DNA of 60,000 bases from contig NC_134027.1 of assembly GCF_964204645.1 (NCBI RefSeq), positions 18,590,485 through 18,650,484 of the forward strand, in the 5' to 3' direction. Below, in pieces: positions 1 through 11,639 of this stretch (the first letter of the stretch is position 1; every line of letters begins with the position of its first letter). The position numbers were made by a program, and so were the translations under genes. Below the pieces are notes generated by a model. The model worked only from the letters and a program-made list of their open reading frames with translations, ran no database searches and was not told the origin of the DNA. The DNA is from Tubulanus polymorphus (Eukaryota; Nemertea; Palaeonemertea; Tubulaniformes; Tubulanidae).

Positions 1-640
1 AATATAAATTCAACAAACAGTACTTTTGTTCTGACGTTATCATTAAAAATATCACCAATGTTCATGAAAATGAAACTATTTGCTAGGATTTGGTTTAAAG
101 CCTACAGCTGGCCTAGAAACGTTCTAGAACGATGTATATGATGATCAAAAATTATCTTCAGTATTAACAATAAAAAGAGGATCATATACTTTTTAGATTA
201 TAACGGTTGAGGAGTCAGGTTTACACGCGGAATAAACACGAGGTTTCATCTGCTTACACATTTGTCTTTTACCTTGGGCCAACGTTTATGTGCGTGTAAA
301 TTGAAGCAAGACCACGTCACCACATCCCAAATTACTCTTACGTCAAAAAATAACAGACTTCCTTCTTGAATAACGGTTCCAAGGATGATTCAGAAAGAAT
401 AATGCAACGGCATGTACATGTATTTCATACAATATAGTGACGGAATTAATGCTGAGGAATGTCTGCATATGTCCGGACCCTAGACTTGTCAGATCCCCAA
501 TCGAAGCAGGTAATAGATGGTTATCTATCCATCTAACACCGTATTAGGTTTCTTTTCTAGGAAATTTCGTTCAATACATTTTCATCTGGATTGTCGTGAA
601 TTCAAGTGGAGAACGAGCGCTTGCAGCCTTCATGTATATA
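1..640. other. No gene recognised; AT-rich sequence
   Basis: No supported coding region or RNA gene. A short stretch at 104-118 (GCCTACAGCTGGCCTA) matches the 3' end of the H2 repeat family found at 36571-36586, so it may be a remnant of that family. Confidence 0.5.
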
Positions 641-647
641 TTTATAA

Positions 648-682
<35 letters not shown>

Positions 683-842
683 TGTACGTATGTACATTTT
701 GCATACATACATACATACACACACACATACACACACACACACATACACACACACATACACACGCACATACACACGCACATACACACGCACATACGCACGC
801 ACGCACGCACACACGCACGCACGCACACACACATACATACAT
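641..842. repeat. Compound microsatellite (TATG)n then (CA/CATA/CGCA)n
   Basis: A TATG/TGTA array turns into CACACA/CATACA and then GCACGCAC units. Every long open frame across it, on both strands, is simple-sequence translation (MYVCMYVC or HTHTHT) and is not a gene. Confidence 0.97.
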
Positions 843-844
843 TT

Positions 845-1305
845 GCGAAAGAAAACACGATTTGGGAGTGTTGATTACAAATTGACATACGACAATATAT
901 CATACGACAATAAATCTTTCTGTATCGTCAGATATCATCTACGAACGGCTTTAACAATTTTATATGTTTTACACAAGAAATTTGTTCCCAAGTTCTACAT
1001 TGTACAAAATGTAGGTTTTGCTGAAGGAAGGCACCCGGTGGCGTGACCAAAGAAAATCACCCAAAATATGATAGCCCTTCGAGCGAATTAAGGGACCCGT
1101 GATTAAATTTCAAAAAATCATTTTCTGCGAAAAACAACGTGGGAGTTTGGGAATGTTGATTACATATTGAGAGCCAATTGTTTTATTGATTACACGAAAA
1201 TAAATTTTTCTGTAGTTAAAAAACGTCAGATTTCTACATTAAATCTCATGGCTTCAATAGTTTTATATGTTTTACACTAAAGATTTGTTCCTAAGTATTA
1301 CAACG
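845..1305. repeat. Pair of diverged direct repeats of about 160 bp
   Basis: The segment beginning near 845 (GGGAGTGTTGATTACA, AATAAATCTTTCTGTA, TTTTATATGTTTTACAC, TTTGTTCC) recurs in the same order from about 1140 to 1300 with many substitutions. An 8-bp inverted repeat, CTACATTG...CAAAATGTAG, lies near 995-1014. No coding potential is seen. Confidence 0.65.
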
Positions 1306-1620
1306 GGTTGCATGGGTACGGAATTAATTGAACAACGGCATTTTAAATACGGATAATAGCGTATACGAATTTTACTCGAAACAGAAAAGGGGAATAACTT
1401 TTGAAAAACGGGAGTAAAAACACATAAAGATACGATATGTTAAAAAACGCACGGCATTTTACTCCCACGAGGGATTGGCAAAATATTGAGTAAATTATTC
1501 ATGTGGGTACTTGTGTGGAGCGGGACGGTCATTTTGTAACAGGCGGACTGCGCGGCGCGTTATTCTCCTGGACTCCACCCTTAGCGATGCTGTGAAAACG
1601 GCGCGCTTGTTATTCTAAAC
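1306..1620. other. No gene recognised
   Basis: AT-rich sequence with a short GC-rich patch near 1530-1610. No supported gene, RNA or repeat end. Confidence 0.45.
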
Positions 1621-1762
1621 AAGAGCCCCAAGGGGCACAATGGCCAGCCTGTCAGATTTGCTTTTTATAAATGATGTAATCTGTGGGTTATATTTATCAA
1701 TATACACTCCCTGCTCAATATCATTTACGTAGTAAAATCGTGTGTTAACACAGACAGCAGGA

Positions 1763-2573
1763 ATGAATGTAATATAGAAATACTAAGTTATTGTATTGTT
1801 CAACGCCCCTGGTGGCCATATACAAAAACCAATGAGCTTGAAACTCACCAAGATCATAGACCATGTCATGAGCTACAACTTTCCAATTGATTGTCGTAGC
1901 AAAATATGCATAGGTACGAATGTAATATAGAAATACTAAGTTATTGTATTGTTCAACGCCCCCTGGTGGCCATAAACAAAAACCAATGAGCTTGAAACTC
2001 ACCTCGATCATAGAACATGAGCTACAACTTTCCAATTGATTATAGTTGCAAAATATGCTTAAGTATCAATTATGATGTGGAAAAACTTTTTTCCACCTAC
2101 GAATGAGTACTGATGACTCCAAGATGGCCGCCAAGTGCGTCATAATTGCCTGGTCAAAAATACCCTCTCGGATATAAAAGATCCCTTTCCAAAGAGTACC
2201 CATTACAAATTGCAATGAAACATGGCGCACCATTAGAAAGCTACAGTACTCAGAATTCAGGCCAAAATTGACATTTTTGGGAACAAAAAAGGTCACAGGA
2301 CGGCCATCTTGAGTCCGATCGACCCAATTTTTCTCATGCCGATGGGCCCTCGGGGGAAACAAATATATACGAATGATCAAGGTTATTGATAAAAGTGTCT
2401 TCAAAATTTCCCTCGAAAACTTCAAAAATGTGTAAAAAGTGCTGATTTTGGCGAACAACAATGGCTGCCAGTCGGCCATCTTGAATCTGACAGGGCCAGT
2501 TTTTGGCCTGAAGATGTGTCTAGGGTAGATACACGTATAAACCAAATATCAAGACATTACCTTGAAGCCTCTT
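1763..2573 (-). mobile_element. Partial H1-family element, reverse orientation
   Basis: On the minus strand this matches the interior of the complete H1 copies: body sequence at 2066-2573 and two core units (from about 1765 and 1916, period about 152 bp). Both diagnostic ends are missing, so it is a fragment embedded in the H2 copy. Open frames here are repeat translation and also appear in the other H1 copies. Confidence 0.8.
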
Positions 2574-2578
2574 CAAAA

Positions 2579-2677
2579 CTTTGGAACTCTCACGAACTAT
2601 CTAGATGGTTATCTCTCGACCTCAATAGCTTCAAGACCCATCTCAAAACAACTTTGTTCCATGCAGCATACCATTAA
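2579..2677 (+). pseudogene. LINE reverse-transcriptase C-terminal tail fragment
   Basis: One frame reads LWNSHELSRW, then LNSFKTHLKTTLFHAAYH and a stop. The pattern LWNSLP...SLxxFKxxLKTxLF is typical of the end of CR1/Jockey-like LINE ORF2 proteins. Only about 32 codons remain, between an H1 fragment and the H2 interior. It is a relic with no domain left. Confidence 0.5.
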
Positions 2678-2984
2678 CTCTCGGAAAGCGAATTGTATTT
2701 AACATTTTTTTGGCAGAATAAAATTTGATTGAATTTGCAATTCGGGCACATGGCTAATTAGCATATCAAGGTCATACACCCGATTTGGTAAAACCATTTT
2801 TTTCGCGAACCTTGCGCAATTGTCAAGGATGAATTTTCTGTAGAGCAAATAAAAATTCCTCCCAAACACCAAATCAACTAAAGATTTCATAGAAATCGAT
2901 CTTGAAATACAATTTTAAATCTTAAAATAAAACCCGGAAGTAAAACAGTAGACGACCGCGGGTTCACGTGAACCCTGATATCTG

Positions 2985-3200
2985 TAAACGAAATGTTGGT
3001 TGTGACAAAATTGTTCAAACGGTTTTAGGTGGTAATAAGTACGGAAACGTAACGACCATCGTCGACTTATTCGATGAAATCAGGCCTATCTATGTGATAT
3101 CCAAATTTTGACTTTTTTATTCTCCAGACCTCCCTGATATAGAAATAAAAAATGTTGGTGGTACGAAAGTGCAATCACAGCGCCGACGGGGACAGAGCCG
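2985..3200 (+). repeat. Fragment related to the GGCGCTATT element at 28074-28824
   Basis: GTTTTAGGTGGTAATAAGT, GAAACGTA..GACC, CCTCCCTGATATAGAAATAA and ACGAAAGTGCAAT match, in the same order, the right half of the element at 28074-28824 (28620-28815). It is diverged and lacks a clear end. Confidence 0.55.
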
Positions 3201-3479
3201 TGTCAGAGATCGGCGGAATGAAAATTGAGGTGGACGAACACGAAGAAGTAGGCTATTGCGCTACTTGAATCACGAAAACTCCTGGCGCGGCCCCGACGCT
3301 TTTCGTTGATTAAGTAATACAAATATCATGCAATGGGTTTTCACAATCTACCGCTGGTATTTACCGGATTTCAATATCACTCCAAAATTCCTCGAAACCT
3401 CGAAATATCGAACCGGAACACTTCCGGTAGATATCCGCGGCTGCCCAACCGGGAAACTTATTTGTTTCAATAGATATTG

Positions 3480-3720
3480 ATAGGATCAATCATCTTCACT
3501 CGTCAAGGGATTCGAACCCACTAAGCTAAAGCCATGCCAGAATCGGGTCGGGCCAATCACAGCGCTTGTAACAAACCACATTAGGCTTCTGTGGAATTTC
3601 CCAGTAAATGGGCCAATCAGCGAACACGTAGCGAACGCGGAAGTATTGTCGCGTGTTGATACATGACGTCATGCGCAAAAGCGCCAGTAATGAAATCGCG
3701 ATAATTCACGTGAACAGCTG
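3480..3720 (+). repeat. Dispersed repeat, second copy inverted at 14320-14510
   Basis: CCAATCACAGCGCTTGTAAC, CCAATCA.CGAA, GGAAGTATT, ATGACGTCATGCGCAA and GCGCCAGTAATGAAATC all recur in order on the opposite strand at 14320-14510. The segment includes a B-box-like GGGTTCGAATC on the minus strand at about 3502-3512, with an A-box-like TAGCTTAGTGG too close upstream to make a normal tRNA. A tRNA-derived SINE is possible. Confidence 0.55.
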
Positions 3721-4007
3721 CTGATAATTTCAGATAAACCAATCACAGGGAAGACACAACTTCCTGATTGGCTGATAAAAATTGAAATTTTCCCGATTTA
3801 ACTTTCGTGAAAAATGCAGAAAACATTTTTATGAGACCCTATTTCAAAATTCTGCTCGCTACGATTCCGAGAATGGATTACGCTTAAATACGTGATTTGT
3901 TCGAATATGCCCTCACTTGGCAAGCAAAAGAGCCTTTTGTGTGGAAACCATGTCATTTAAATTCGCTCCATTTGTATAGTAATAGGCTCAGCCTACGGCT
4001 GGCCTAA

Positions 4008-5261
4008 AAATTCGACCCGTTGCTGAAGGGGACTGTGCTTTTTGCGGGATTCGAATCCAGTCTTCCAATCGGTTTCTACGGATAAATACGAACTAAAAAT
4101 AACATTTTTGACAATATTTTGTGAATATTCTTTGTAAATATTCTGAAAATTACACAAAATCATTTTATCCTTCATTCACGTATTTTAACTACCCGCGCGA
4201 CGCGGCCCGCAAGTTTCGACGAAATTCCGTCCGTGACCGTCATTTTCGTCACCGCGATTTAGCCAATGCCCATGTGTCCCGGATGTAAACTACATTTTTT
4301 GAGAAGGACGGTATGGAGAAATATAGAAAATTTGAATTTGCCTCATACGCGCGATTAACTTAAGGAGCTTCCAGCTCGCGCCTTCGGCGCTCGCTGTGCG
4401 CTTATTATGGGATGATAATTCACGGGCATCATGAGTCCTACGAAATACCCTTGATATGAAGCTTTTAAAAGTATATCAGAGACTTGTTTTGGAGTAAACC
4501 GAATAGCCCTAAAATTCCAATTCCACATGGCTTAACGGTCGGTGTCTATGCTCTGCGAGACAGTAGTAATAGATGTTTCGCGACAAACGCACGATTTAAA
4601 TATTTATTATACTTTCTTTCACTCCTCTATTATATTACATAACTGAGTAATTCTTACATTAGATTGCTTAATTACAGGTGGAAAGAGGTCAGATGGCATG
4701 AAAATCGACTGTGGCTGACTAATTGACGGGCGCAGATAAAGCGTTGAGGTTTCAAAAGATGTCGCCAAAATGCTTATCATCAGGGGTAGACAAATTATCC
4801 GAAGATAAATGAAAACTCCATCTTGTTGATCGTCAGTTGATTTAGCTGTAATTATTTCGTCTGGATCAATCGACACATAATTCATTTCAAAATCTGTGTT
4901 CAGTAGAATTTCTTTCAATGAAATAAGAATCTATTTGACTAATTTTTTACTAATGTATTCAGGAGTGAATTTTAATTGAGCCAAAAACCAGAGAAAGCGT
5001 TCTTCAAAAATTTAGAAAATCCTAGACTCATAGTCAAATTCTGTGTGAAGTCATTTAAGGTCTTTTGCTCGAATCAAGCCAAGGGCTCAGGTGGCTAAAA
5101 TTCAATTCCTCACTGTCCGATAATGCCGAGTACGACGGAGTTTACACACTGAAAAACGTTGCGCTGTGTAAGTGTAATTTGGATAAGTCAGCAATATAAT
5201 GACGGGCCTGCCCCGCGCGCTCCATCTGAGACATTAACAAGTTGGACTGTATTGCTTCGAT
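4008..5261. other. No gene recognised
   Basis: The longest frame (minus, 4619-4918, 99 codons) begins with TTG, has no recognisable motif and no splice context, and is not supported as a gene. No repeat family defined elsewhere in the window was recognised. Confidence 0.4.
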
Positions 5262-5323
5262 GCTTTGACCTTGGAGTAATCATTTGACTAATGATTAGTC
5301 AAATGATTACTCCAAGCTTTGAC
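5262..5323. repeat. Perfect 47-bp palindrome flanked by an 8-bp direct repeat
   Basis: Arms of 23 bp (5270-5292 and 5294-5316, starting CTTGGAGTAATC and ending GATTACTCCAAG) are exact reverse complements around one central base. GCTTTGAC occurs on both sides (5262-5269 and 5316-5323, sharing the last G of the palindrome), which looks like a target duplication. It could be a foldback micro-insertion or, less likely, an assembly artefact. Confidence 0.85.
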
Positions 5324-5924
5324 AAATGGACTCCTAATATCCACATATCCAGCATAATGTTGACCCAGGTTGCGCTTCTTGGCAATAGTCATATGTTATG
5401 GGCTAGAATTATTTCGATGAAATCTTCGTACGCTTCCCAGTTCGACATATGAACCAATTAGGCAGAAACCCGTCATCGCTGCTATGCAGCTATATTTTCT
5501 AATTGCCTTTTTCGATGCGCCCGTAGCCAGAATTTTTACAGGATACGCTGTCATACTTTGCCAGAAAAGTACACTTAGCTAAAACAGATCTCTAATATCT
5601 CGCCCATTGGCAAACAAAATTAGAATCAATTTTGCCTTTTTGACAGCGAATTGTTTCCTTCTTTTTTTGAAAAACTGTCCTTCGAGGCAGACAGAAAAGG
5701 GTTCTCGATATATTTTTACTTTGAATTAATATCCTTCATTCTGATGCCTATCATTTTCAACACATTTCATTCAGTACGCTTGATGCCCTTTTCTCACTCT
5801 AGGTTGTCCTATGAATTCGTGCGATTGAATATTCGAAACACCATTCAGGTTTTCGAATTTATCTTCCTTCCACGAAGACCATTTCAAGTCATTTGAGTGC
5901 CTCACGTTAAGGCTGGCTTAAGGG
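5324..5924. other. No gene recognised
   Basis: An 81-codon frame at 5651-5896 has no recognisable features. No repeat ends were found. Confidence 0.4.
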
Positions 5925-6354
5925 GCACTCAGGTCGCCCTTACAACTGTAACTGCAACTAGAAGCGACTGGTTCGAGCAACTGGCAGCGATCGTCAGCGA
6001 GTTGAACATGTTGAACTCTCAGCAACGCGTCGCAGCGACTACCACTAGTTGTACAGCGTTTTTGTCGACCTGAGCGCTACTGCAACCGATTTCCGCGTTG
6101 TAGGGAAGTGCTATAGTCATTTTGAACATCACATGATCAATTGAACGTGGGCGGCGCCATTTTGAACAGATCACATGATCAATTGAATCGCGCGTTGCAG
6201 CGACGGTCGTAGGGCGACCTGAGCGCGCACTGATTAGCGTTGAACGTTTCAATCCCGTTGCTGCCGGTTGCTTCCAGTTCTAGTTGTAAGCGACCTAAGC
6301 GCGGTTACAACTCGTGGTCTTCAGTTGCGTCGCGTCGTAGGGCGACCTGAGTGC
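5925..6354. mobile_element. GC-rich inverted-repeat element (MITE-like)
   Basis: Outer inverted ends GCACTCAGGTCGCCCT (5925-5940) and AGGGCGACCTGAGTGC (6339-6354) are exact complements. A further inner copy of the end, GTAGGGCGACCTGAGCGC, lies at about 6210-6227, so the element is internally repetitive. The inside repeats CAATTGA..CATGTGAT and GCGACGCGTTGC-type words. No transposase. No convincing target duplication was found. Confidence 0.75.
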
Positions 6355-6360
6355 TGCTTT

Positions 6361-7133
6361 ATGTCGACAAGCAACGCGACGCCTACCGACGCAACTGGGT
6401 TTATCGCCGATTAGCGGCAACTAGCGGCCTACGAGAGGCCGCCAGTTGCTCCTCAATCGGTTCGACATAAGCCGGCTTGCGACGGCAACGCGACGCCTAC
6501 CGACTCGTCGCAAGCCGTATCCGGCTAGTTGCCCATGTTCTACTCCGGCCTACGGTAGGCGGGCAGTTGCTTTCGATCGCAGCCGACATAAGCTCATCTG
6601 CGACGCGACGGAACTGGGCGCAGGGGTTCCAGCCAATGAGAGACCGTATATACATAGTACAAATTATCACCGCTAGTAAGCGTCATTCGTAATTAGTCAT
6701 AAACTTTCAAATTCAAGTAGTTCAAAACGTAAACCAAACCTTCAGCACGGCAGAGGACTGGACCGAAGATCTAGAAACGAAATTGGTAGATATATGGTGT
6801 GAGCGGCCATCTTTATAGATGTCGCTAGCACGTTGTATTCAAAACTGAATCAGAAACTTCAAAGTCTTAGAGAAATAGCTTTTCTAATAGTAGTATATTT
6901 CCTAATAATTCAAATTTATTCTCAAAATGCTTATCACGTGACCATTTGAGCCGTTGCAGTTGCTAGTAATCGCTACCGACATAAGCAGGGAAGCAAATGG
7001 GAGGATCTCATATCCCGCTAGTCGGCCTCAGTTGCTGCGAATCGGAGCGCAGTCGAAATAAGCTGGGCTGCGATCGCGGTTGCTCTCAGTTGCGTCGGTA
7101 GGAGTCGGTAGGCGTCGCGTTGCTTGTCGACAT
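6361..7133. mobile_element. Element with 30-bp perfect terminal inverted repeats
   Basis: The first 30 bp (6361-6390, starting ATGTCGACAAGCAACGCGAC) are the exact complement of 7104-7133. Inner segments repeat the same words (CGACGGCAACGCGACGCCTA at about 6480), making nested inverted repeats. Open frames at 6446-6692 are GC-rich repeat translation. It lies 6 bp from the preceding element, and the two share the GCGACGC vocabulary, so they may be related. Confidence 0.8.
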
Positions 7134-10080
7134 AAGCCAGCCTTTAGGCTCGTGAGGTACCCTCAGCCACTGCCTCAAACCTCCTGGCAGAGTAGAAACA
7201 CTTTCCCCGATACACAATGAACACCTCTGATACACGGAGTAGACACGGAGCACACTTCTCCCGATACACACCTTTGTGGACATAGTGTAAACCTCTTTCA
7301 CCGTTGCACACAGGGAGTACGCACGGACTACTAACTTTGTATGGAGACGATGTCAAGTCTGATTCGTCGACTCATTCGTTTATGGCTAGTCCGTTCTGAT
7401 AGGAACAACATAACATATTTATCTGTGAGATTGATATTCCACTTACATTTTTATCATCGTTTGAAGCTACAACAAAAAGGATTTCCGTCGATGTTTAACT
7501 CAAGTGTTGCCTGGGATAACTTAAAGACGATTTCATTTCCGTTAACAATAAAATCATGCACGCGACCCGAAACAACATAATAGTTGTTTGTTGCAGATTG
7601 ATCGATTCTAATGAACCGCTGAGAGTTCTTTGTGGATTGTAATCCTCTGTTTCACCAACGCCCGGTTAAACAAAAAAGTGGCGGATCCAGTACCCTATCT
7701 TGAAGATTGTTCCATAATTTTAAGGGCACAAAATCTTTGAAAAGCAAAAACCATTTTTGAGCCATTCCGGCGGGCTTTAGAGGAAAGCACAACTTTGCTG
7801 CGAGAACCTTGATGAGACTGAAAAGAAAACCATCCACGTATTGACGTACTTTGACACCGGATGTTTTGTTGTAAAAGTGCCGTTCTTGTTCTTCCATGGA
7901 CGGATTGACGTAAAAAGTAGCCCCGCATACTGATGTGCCCTCCTGATCTCAGGTAAAAGTGCCATAACTAGAATGAATCCCATATTAAATGAATATCTAG
8001 GTACTATACATTTTATAAAGGGCACTAACAAGTTTCGACCGCGAAAAGGATACCCAACAGAAAAAGCCGATTTAGTCAATTGTCTATATCTTAGGATTGA
8101 ATGCACCCATCTCCATCATTCATTCGCAAACGCCTTACGTAGGTTTGAATACAATACGCTCCGACATTCAGGTGATATTTCAGTTATCGTATAACTAGTC
8201 ATTACAATATATCAAAATCTGGCCCGAGTTATATTCAGGTTGCAGGTGAAGTTTATTGTTTTAGAATTTATTCCGTGTACATGCAACCCAAGGAAAATGC
8301 ACGTTCTCTCAAGTCTGGTTATACAATAAAATACAATATAAATAGATACGAGAGTAACTAGTACTGGAAACATAATCTTATACCTGGTATGCTGGTGTAA
8401 TTCTATACAAAGAATGAAAGGTCCCTAGAAATCTTCAACATTACTTCAGCCCTGGTTCCCTTAGATAGTTCGTGTTCTGGAATCCGGCGTCAAATCCAAA
8501 ATCTGGAGTCCTTAGTGTTCTATCCAAGTATTTTGCCAAATTACGCAAGTACCACTGAATTCGGTCGGGGGAAGAGTGCGCAGAGCAATTGTCCATAGCT
8601 AAAACTACGGTCATCTATAACAGATCGAGGCAGCATGGGGCTCTAGGAGCGCCAAATTACCTCGGTTTTTTTTAACCCAAAAGCAAGATGTCTGATTTTT
8701 GAGACTGCGCGCTTCACTCTACAACGATATGATGTGAAGGGTCGGTTGTTATATTATATTTTGTCTCTGCATCTTTAAGACGTGCTGTATTGACCATAAT
8801 TTTGACTGGGCCCAGGGGCAGATCTAGGGGTGTCCGCGGGGGCCCGGACACACCCTGAAACTTCTTCGTTCCACACAGGACGTCCATAGTTTATCCATTT
8901 TGGATTTACCAAAAACATTTTAGTTAGAACCACTACAACTACGATGTAATAAGATTGTTTCTAGCAATATTGGATAAAAAAGAGTCTCATCAACCCAAGG
9001 CCTGATGCTGGTTCGGCATATTTAACAAACCGACTGTCCGTTTTGCCATTCTAAAATAGATCTCACTAGAGGTCCATTGACCTTGAGACTTTGTCGCAAG
9101 TTTCAGGCAAAATGGGCCCGAAAATGAACAAAAGCCCCCCCCCCCCGGCAGGCTGCCGGACGACGTAGCTAAATTATCTAGTATAATTAGCTTGCTGTTT
9201 CATGTACCCTTAATATACATGACAAATCATTATACGCGTAATACATGTGTGGCTTATATACATGTACATGCAATTAATATTTCAAATTACGACCCAGGAT
9301 TTAAAAACTTGTGATAATCCTTTTCGAAAAATAAAATATTTACTTGTTGCTTTGGTCTAAGTCGTAGTAGCCGTTGATCGTTGGTCATCTTCGAGTTTAC
9401 GTCGTCACACACGTCGTCCCAATTTATTGCATGGAATGTTTTAATCCGGACTGGGGCTCAGGTTTACACACTGATGGACAATTGTAAGTTCCCCATTTAA
9501 TGCTAGACTAATCGCATCAATAACTCCTAGAGTAACCAGATTCACAGTTACAGATTGAATTAATCAGCTTACTAAAGTGGTGGAACATTGTTATCGCCAG
9601 TGAGCCCATAGTGGCAAGTACGTAGTACCCTGTCAGACGAAATACAACCGTATCCTTCGGTTTCAATAGGATAAAGACACAGAATGCATAACTGGGCCCG
9701 TCCGGTCAGAAATGGATTGGACATGTAACCCGTTACTTTATTACTATGACTAAAATCATATGTCGTCAATTAATTTATTAATTGATTTCAAGTAATCACG
9801 TAACGATTTTGGCTTCTAACCGAAATCTAAAAATGTTGTTTTCGTTTAAACGTATTGACGCTTTCTAATAATCAAAGTATAGGCATAATCTTGCAGGGCC
9901 ATAGTTATCGGGGACAGAAGTTTTGAACTGCTAAAAATGAAAATAACACGCTGGACACATGAGTTATTGTCTGCGTAAGAGGATCCATTGCCGTGGGTAG
10001 TCCTTGTGTTCTATTGTGTTTTTTTCATAATGTAAGGTTAGTATTGTTACCCATCAGCGCATCAAGACGTTACTATACCT
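7134..10080. other. Gene-free stretch; putative 3' flank or intron of the aquaporin
   Basis: No exon with a second NPA box, RNA gene or complete mobile element was recognised. There is a poly-C tract at about 9137-9147. Frames of 60-110 codons at 7086-8194 and 9572-9769 show no family motif. If the aquaporin gene is functional, its downstream exon(s) lie beyond position 1, or this region is its last intron. Confidence 0.4.
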
Positions 10081-10220
10081 TATTCTATTTCATTGAAAAT
10101 TCTAAACGAAATATGTATTGATAGTTTATTTTTGATATTTTTGATGGTCGAAAATATGTTGATTACTAAGTTATTTTCTAACAAATGTGTGCGCCATGGA
10201 CACTTCTCTGGAATACTTAC

Positions 10221-10811
10221 CGCCATCAGATGTCCAGTCACAACAGCTAAACCAACAGCCAGAGGTCCACATCCTTTCAAATCATTTCGTTTTGTGTCAC
10301 ATGTCGCAAATACTGTAAACACCAGGATAAAACTGATAAGAAATTCAACCCCGAATCCTTGCGCCGGAGTCATAAATGTTGCCAAAACCGTGGCTCCGAT
10401 CTTCTCACTAACTTGATAAGGAGTCACCCCTCTAAGAATCCCAGCACCGACAATAGCTCCCCCGCATTGAGCAAACATATACAACATTGTTCGAGCAATA
10501 CTGATTTTACCAGTAACAACCATGGCCACTGATACTGCTGGGTTAATGTGTCCACCACTTGCGTTTCCCAAACACCAAATTAATGTTCCAACGGCAAGTC
10601 CGAATGCTAACCCAATCTGAACGGGCGATGAGTTTTCTTTGGTCCAACTGATGCATGAACCACAACCGATAAATGTTAGGAACATCGTTCCCAAACATTC
10701 AGCGACGCAGCCCCTCCAGAAAACCGGGCTGCGTAAATCATCCAAACTGGTGGCCATAGCTGAATTCAGAAATTGTCTGACTCTAGCCGTGATCGTGTCC
10801 AACGCCGACAT
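10221..10811 (-). CDS. Aquaporin (MIP family water channel), 5' coding exon
   Basis: The reading frame encodes the first five or so membrane segments of a major intrinsic protein, a tetrameric channel for water in the plasma membrane. From the first ATG at 10811 (197 codons) it has an N-terminal cytoplasmic stretch, a helix starting FWRGCVAECLGTMFLTF, the loop with SGGHINPAVSVAM carrying the first NPA box (codons at about 10536-10544), further helices, and the CDTKRND turn seen in classical water-selective aquaporins. The frame stays open upstream of the ATG, but only with a TTG. The exon ends after GHLMA at a consensus donor (GTAAGT, complement of 10215-10220), the usual intron position in animal aquaporins. 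The second NPA/NPAR half would be on a downstream exon; none was recognised down to position 1. An alternative start is the ATG at 10757 (MATSLDD). The family is certain; the subfamily and gene integrity are not. Confidence 0.93.
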
Positions 10812-11639
10812 ACCAGTAACACTGAAACGCGAGCGATTGAAAGTAGAGTTGTGCTGCAAGGGAATCCACACGCGAAGCAATTCTCTGTGCGCGTACGTGC
10901 GTCACTATCCGAAACCTACAGTAACTGGAAACTGAACGACTTGATTCCCCGAGCAGCAGACAATTTGACACCGCTACCCTAATGCCAGCTGCTACTGCAT
11001 GTTACCTCCGGATCGCGTAGTCATATCAGCAACATGTTCCACGGTTACATATTACAACACTATAAAGCTTATTGAATATTTCTGAATTAATAATCCTTGC
11101 TTCACAAACAAACTACCATCTCCACTTCCAACATTCACCGACGCAAGAACGTAGACTCTCGTATTCTTTAATCGATCATTTAAATATAACCTTCTGGTAA
11201 TGACTGTCACTAGAATATTTAGAATAATTTTTACTCAAAGACCTGTGCCTTTCATGATATTAAATATCGGACTACAGAAGAATCACACATTACCCGTATA
11301 TACATTTATTTTTGCACATGAGATCGTTTTCTATTGGCGTCTAGAAATTCTATCTATCCATATAAAACAGATGTTACCCGATAGAATAACTGTAGTATAT
11401 ACCACTGTAACTCTAATCGTACAGACCCGGGATTTTATCTCGGTTGTCGTATGTCCACCGACGGAAGTTCATTGTCCCCTAATCTTTATTCGGGATTAAT
11501 TAGAAAATTTAAATGAAATGTAGATTTATTATCAATTTTGGGTTTACATGAAATGGCTAACAGAGCAGATAATGTACATATGTAGAAGTCTATTGTTGGA
11601 ATTGTTGCTAGTTACTGTGAATAAATTTTGAAACATTAT
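10812..11639. other. Upstream flank of the aquaporin exon; no gene recognised
   Basis: Probably holds the 5' UTR and promoter of the minus-strand aquaporin, but no TATA box or initiator can be singled out. A 99-codon plus-strand frame at 11200-11499 has no recognisable motif. Confidence 0.4.

Larger units (their letters stand above)
1621..4007 (+). mobile_element. H2-family element (Helitron-like, non-autonomous), broken up by other repeats
   Basis: Both ends are present: the 5' end AAGAGCCCCAAGGGGCAC at 1621 and the 3' end CAGCCTACGGCTGGCCTAA ending at 4007. The interior shared with the intact copies at 35702-36586 and 34391-35281 survives at 1621-1760 and 2690-2985. The intact copies are about 890 bp, so roughly 1.5 kb is foreign: an H1 fragment, a LINE tail and other repeats. 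The TAGGCTCAGCCTA hairpin upstream of the terminal CTAA is the Helitron-like feature. The superfamily is inferred. Confidence 0.7.

Noticed and set aside
517-1046. Several overlapping frames of 66-130 codons on both strands
   Set aside because: All are translations of the TATG/CA/CGCA microsatellite.
3500-3515. tRNA gene at the GGATTCGAACCC motif
   Set aside because: Only a B-box-like word is present; the A-box-like word is too close to allow a tRNA fold.
4619-4918. 99-codon minus-strand frame
   Set aside because: It starts with TTG, has no family motif and no splice or neighbour support.
6446-6692. Two GC-rich plus-strand frames
   Set aside because: They lie inside the inverted-repeat element and consist of its repeated words.
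9572-9769. Minus-strand frame considered as the missing second aquaporin exon (YMSNPF, HYGLTGDN)
   Set aside because: There is no NPAR box, the frame does not match aquaporin helices 5-6, and any fit needs frameshifts.
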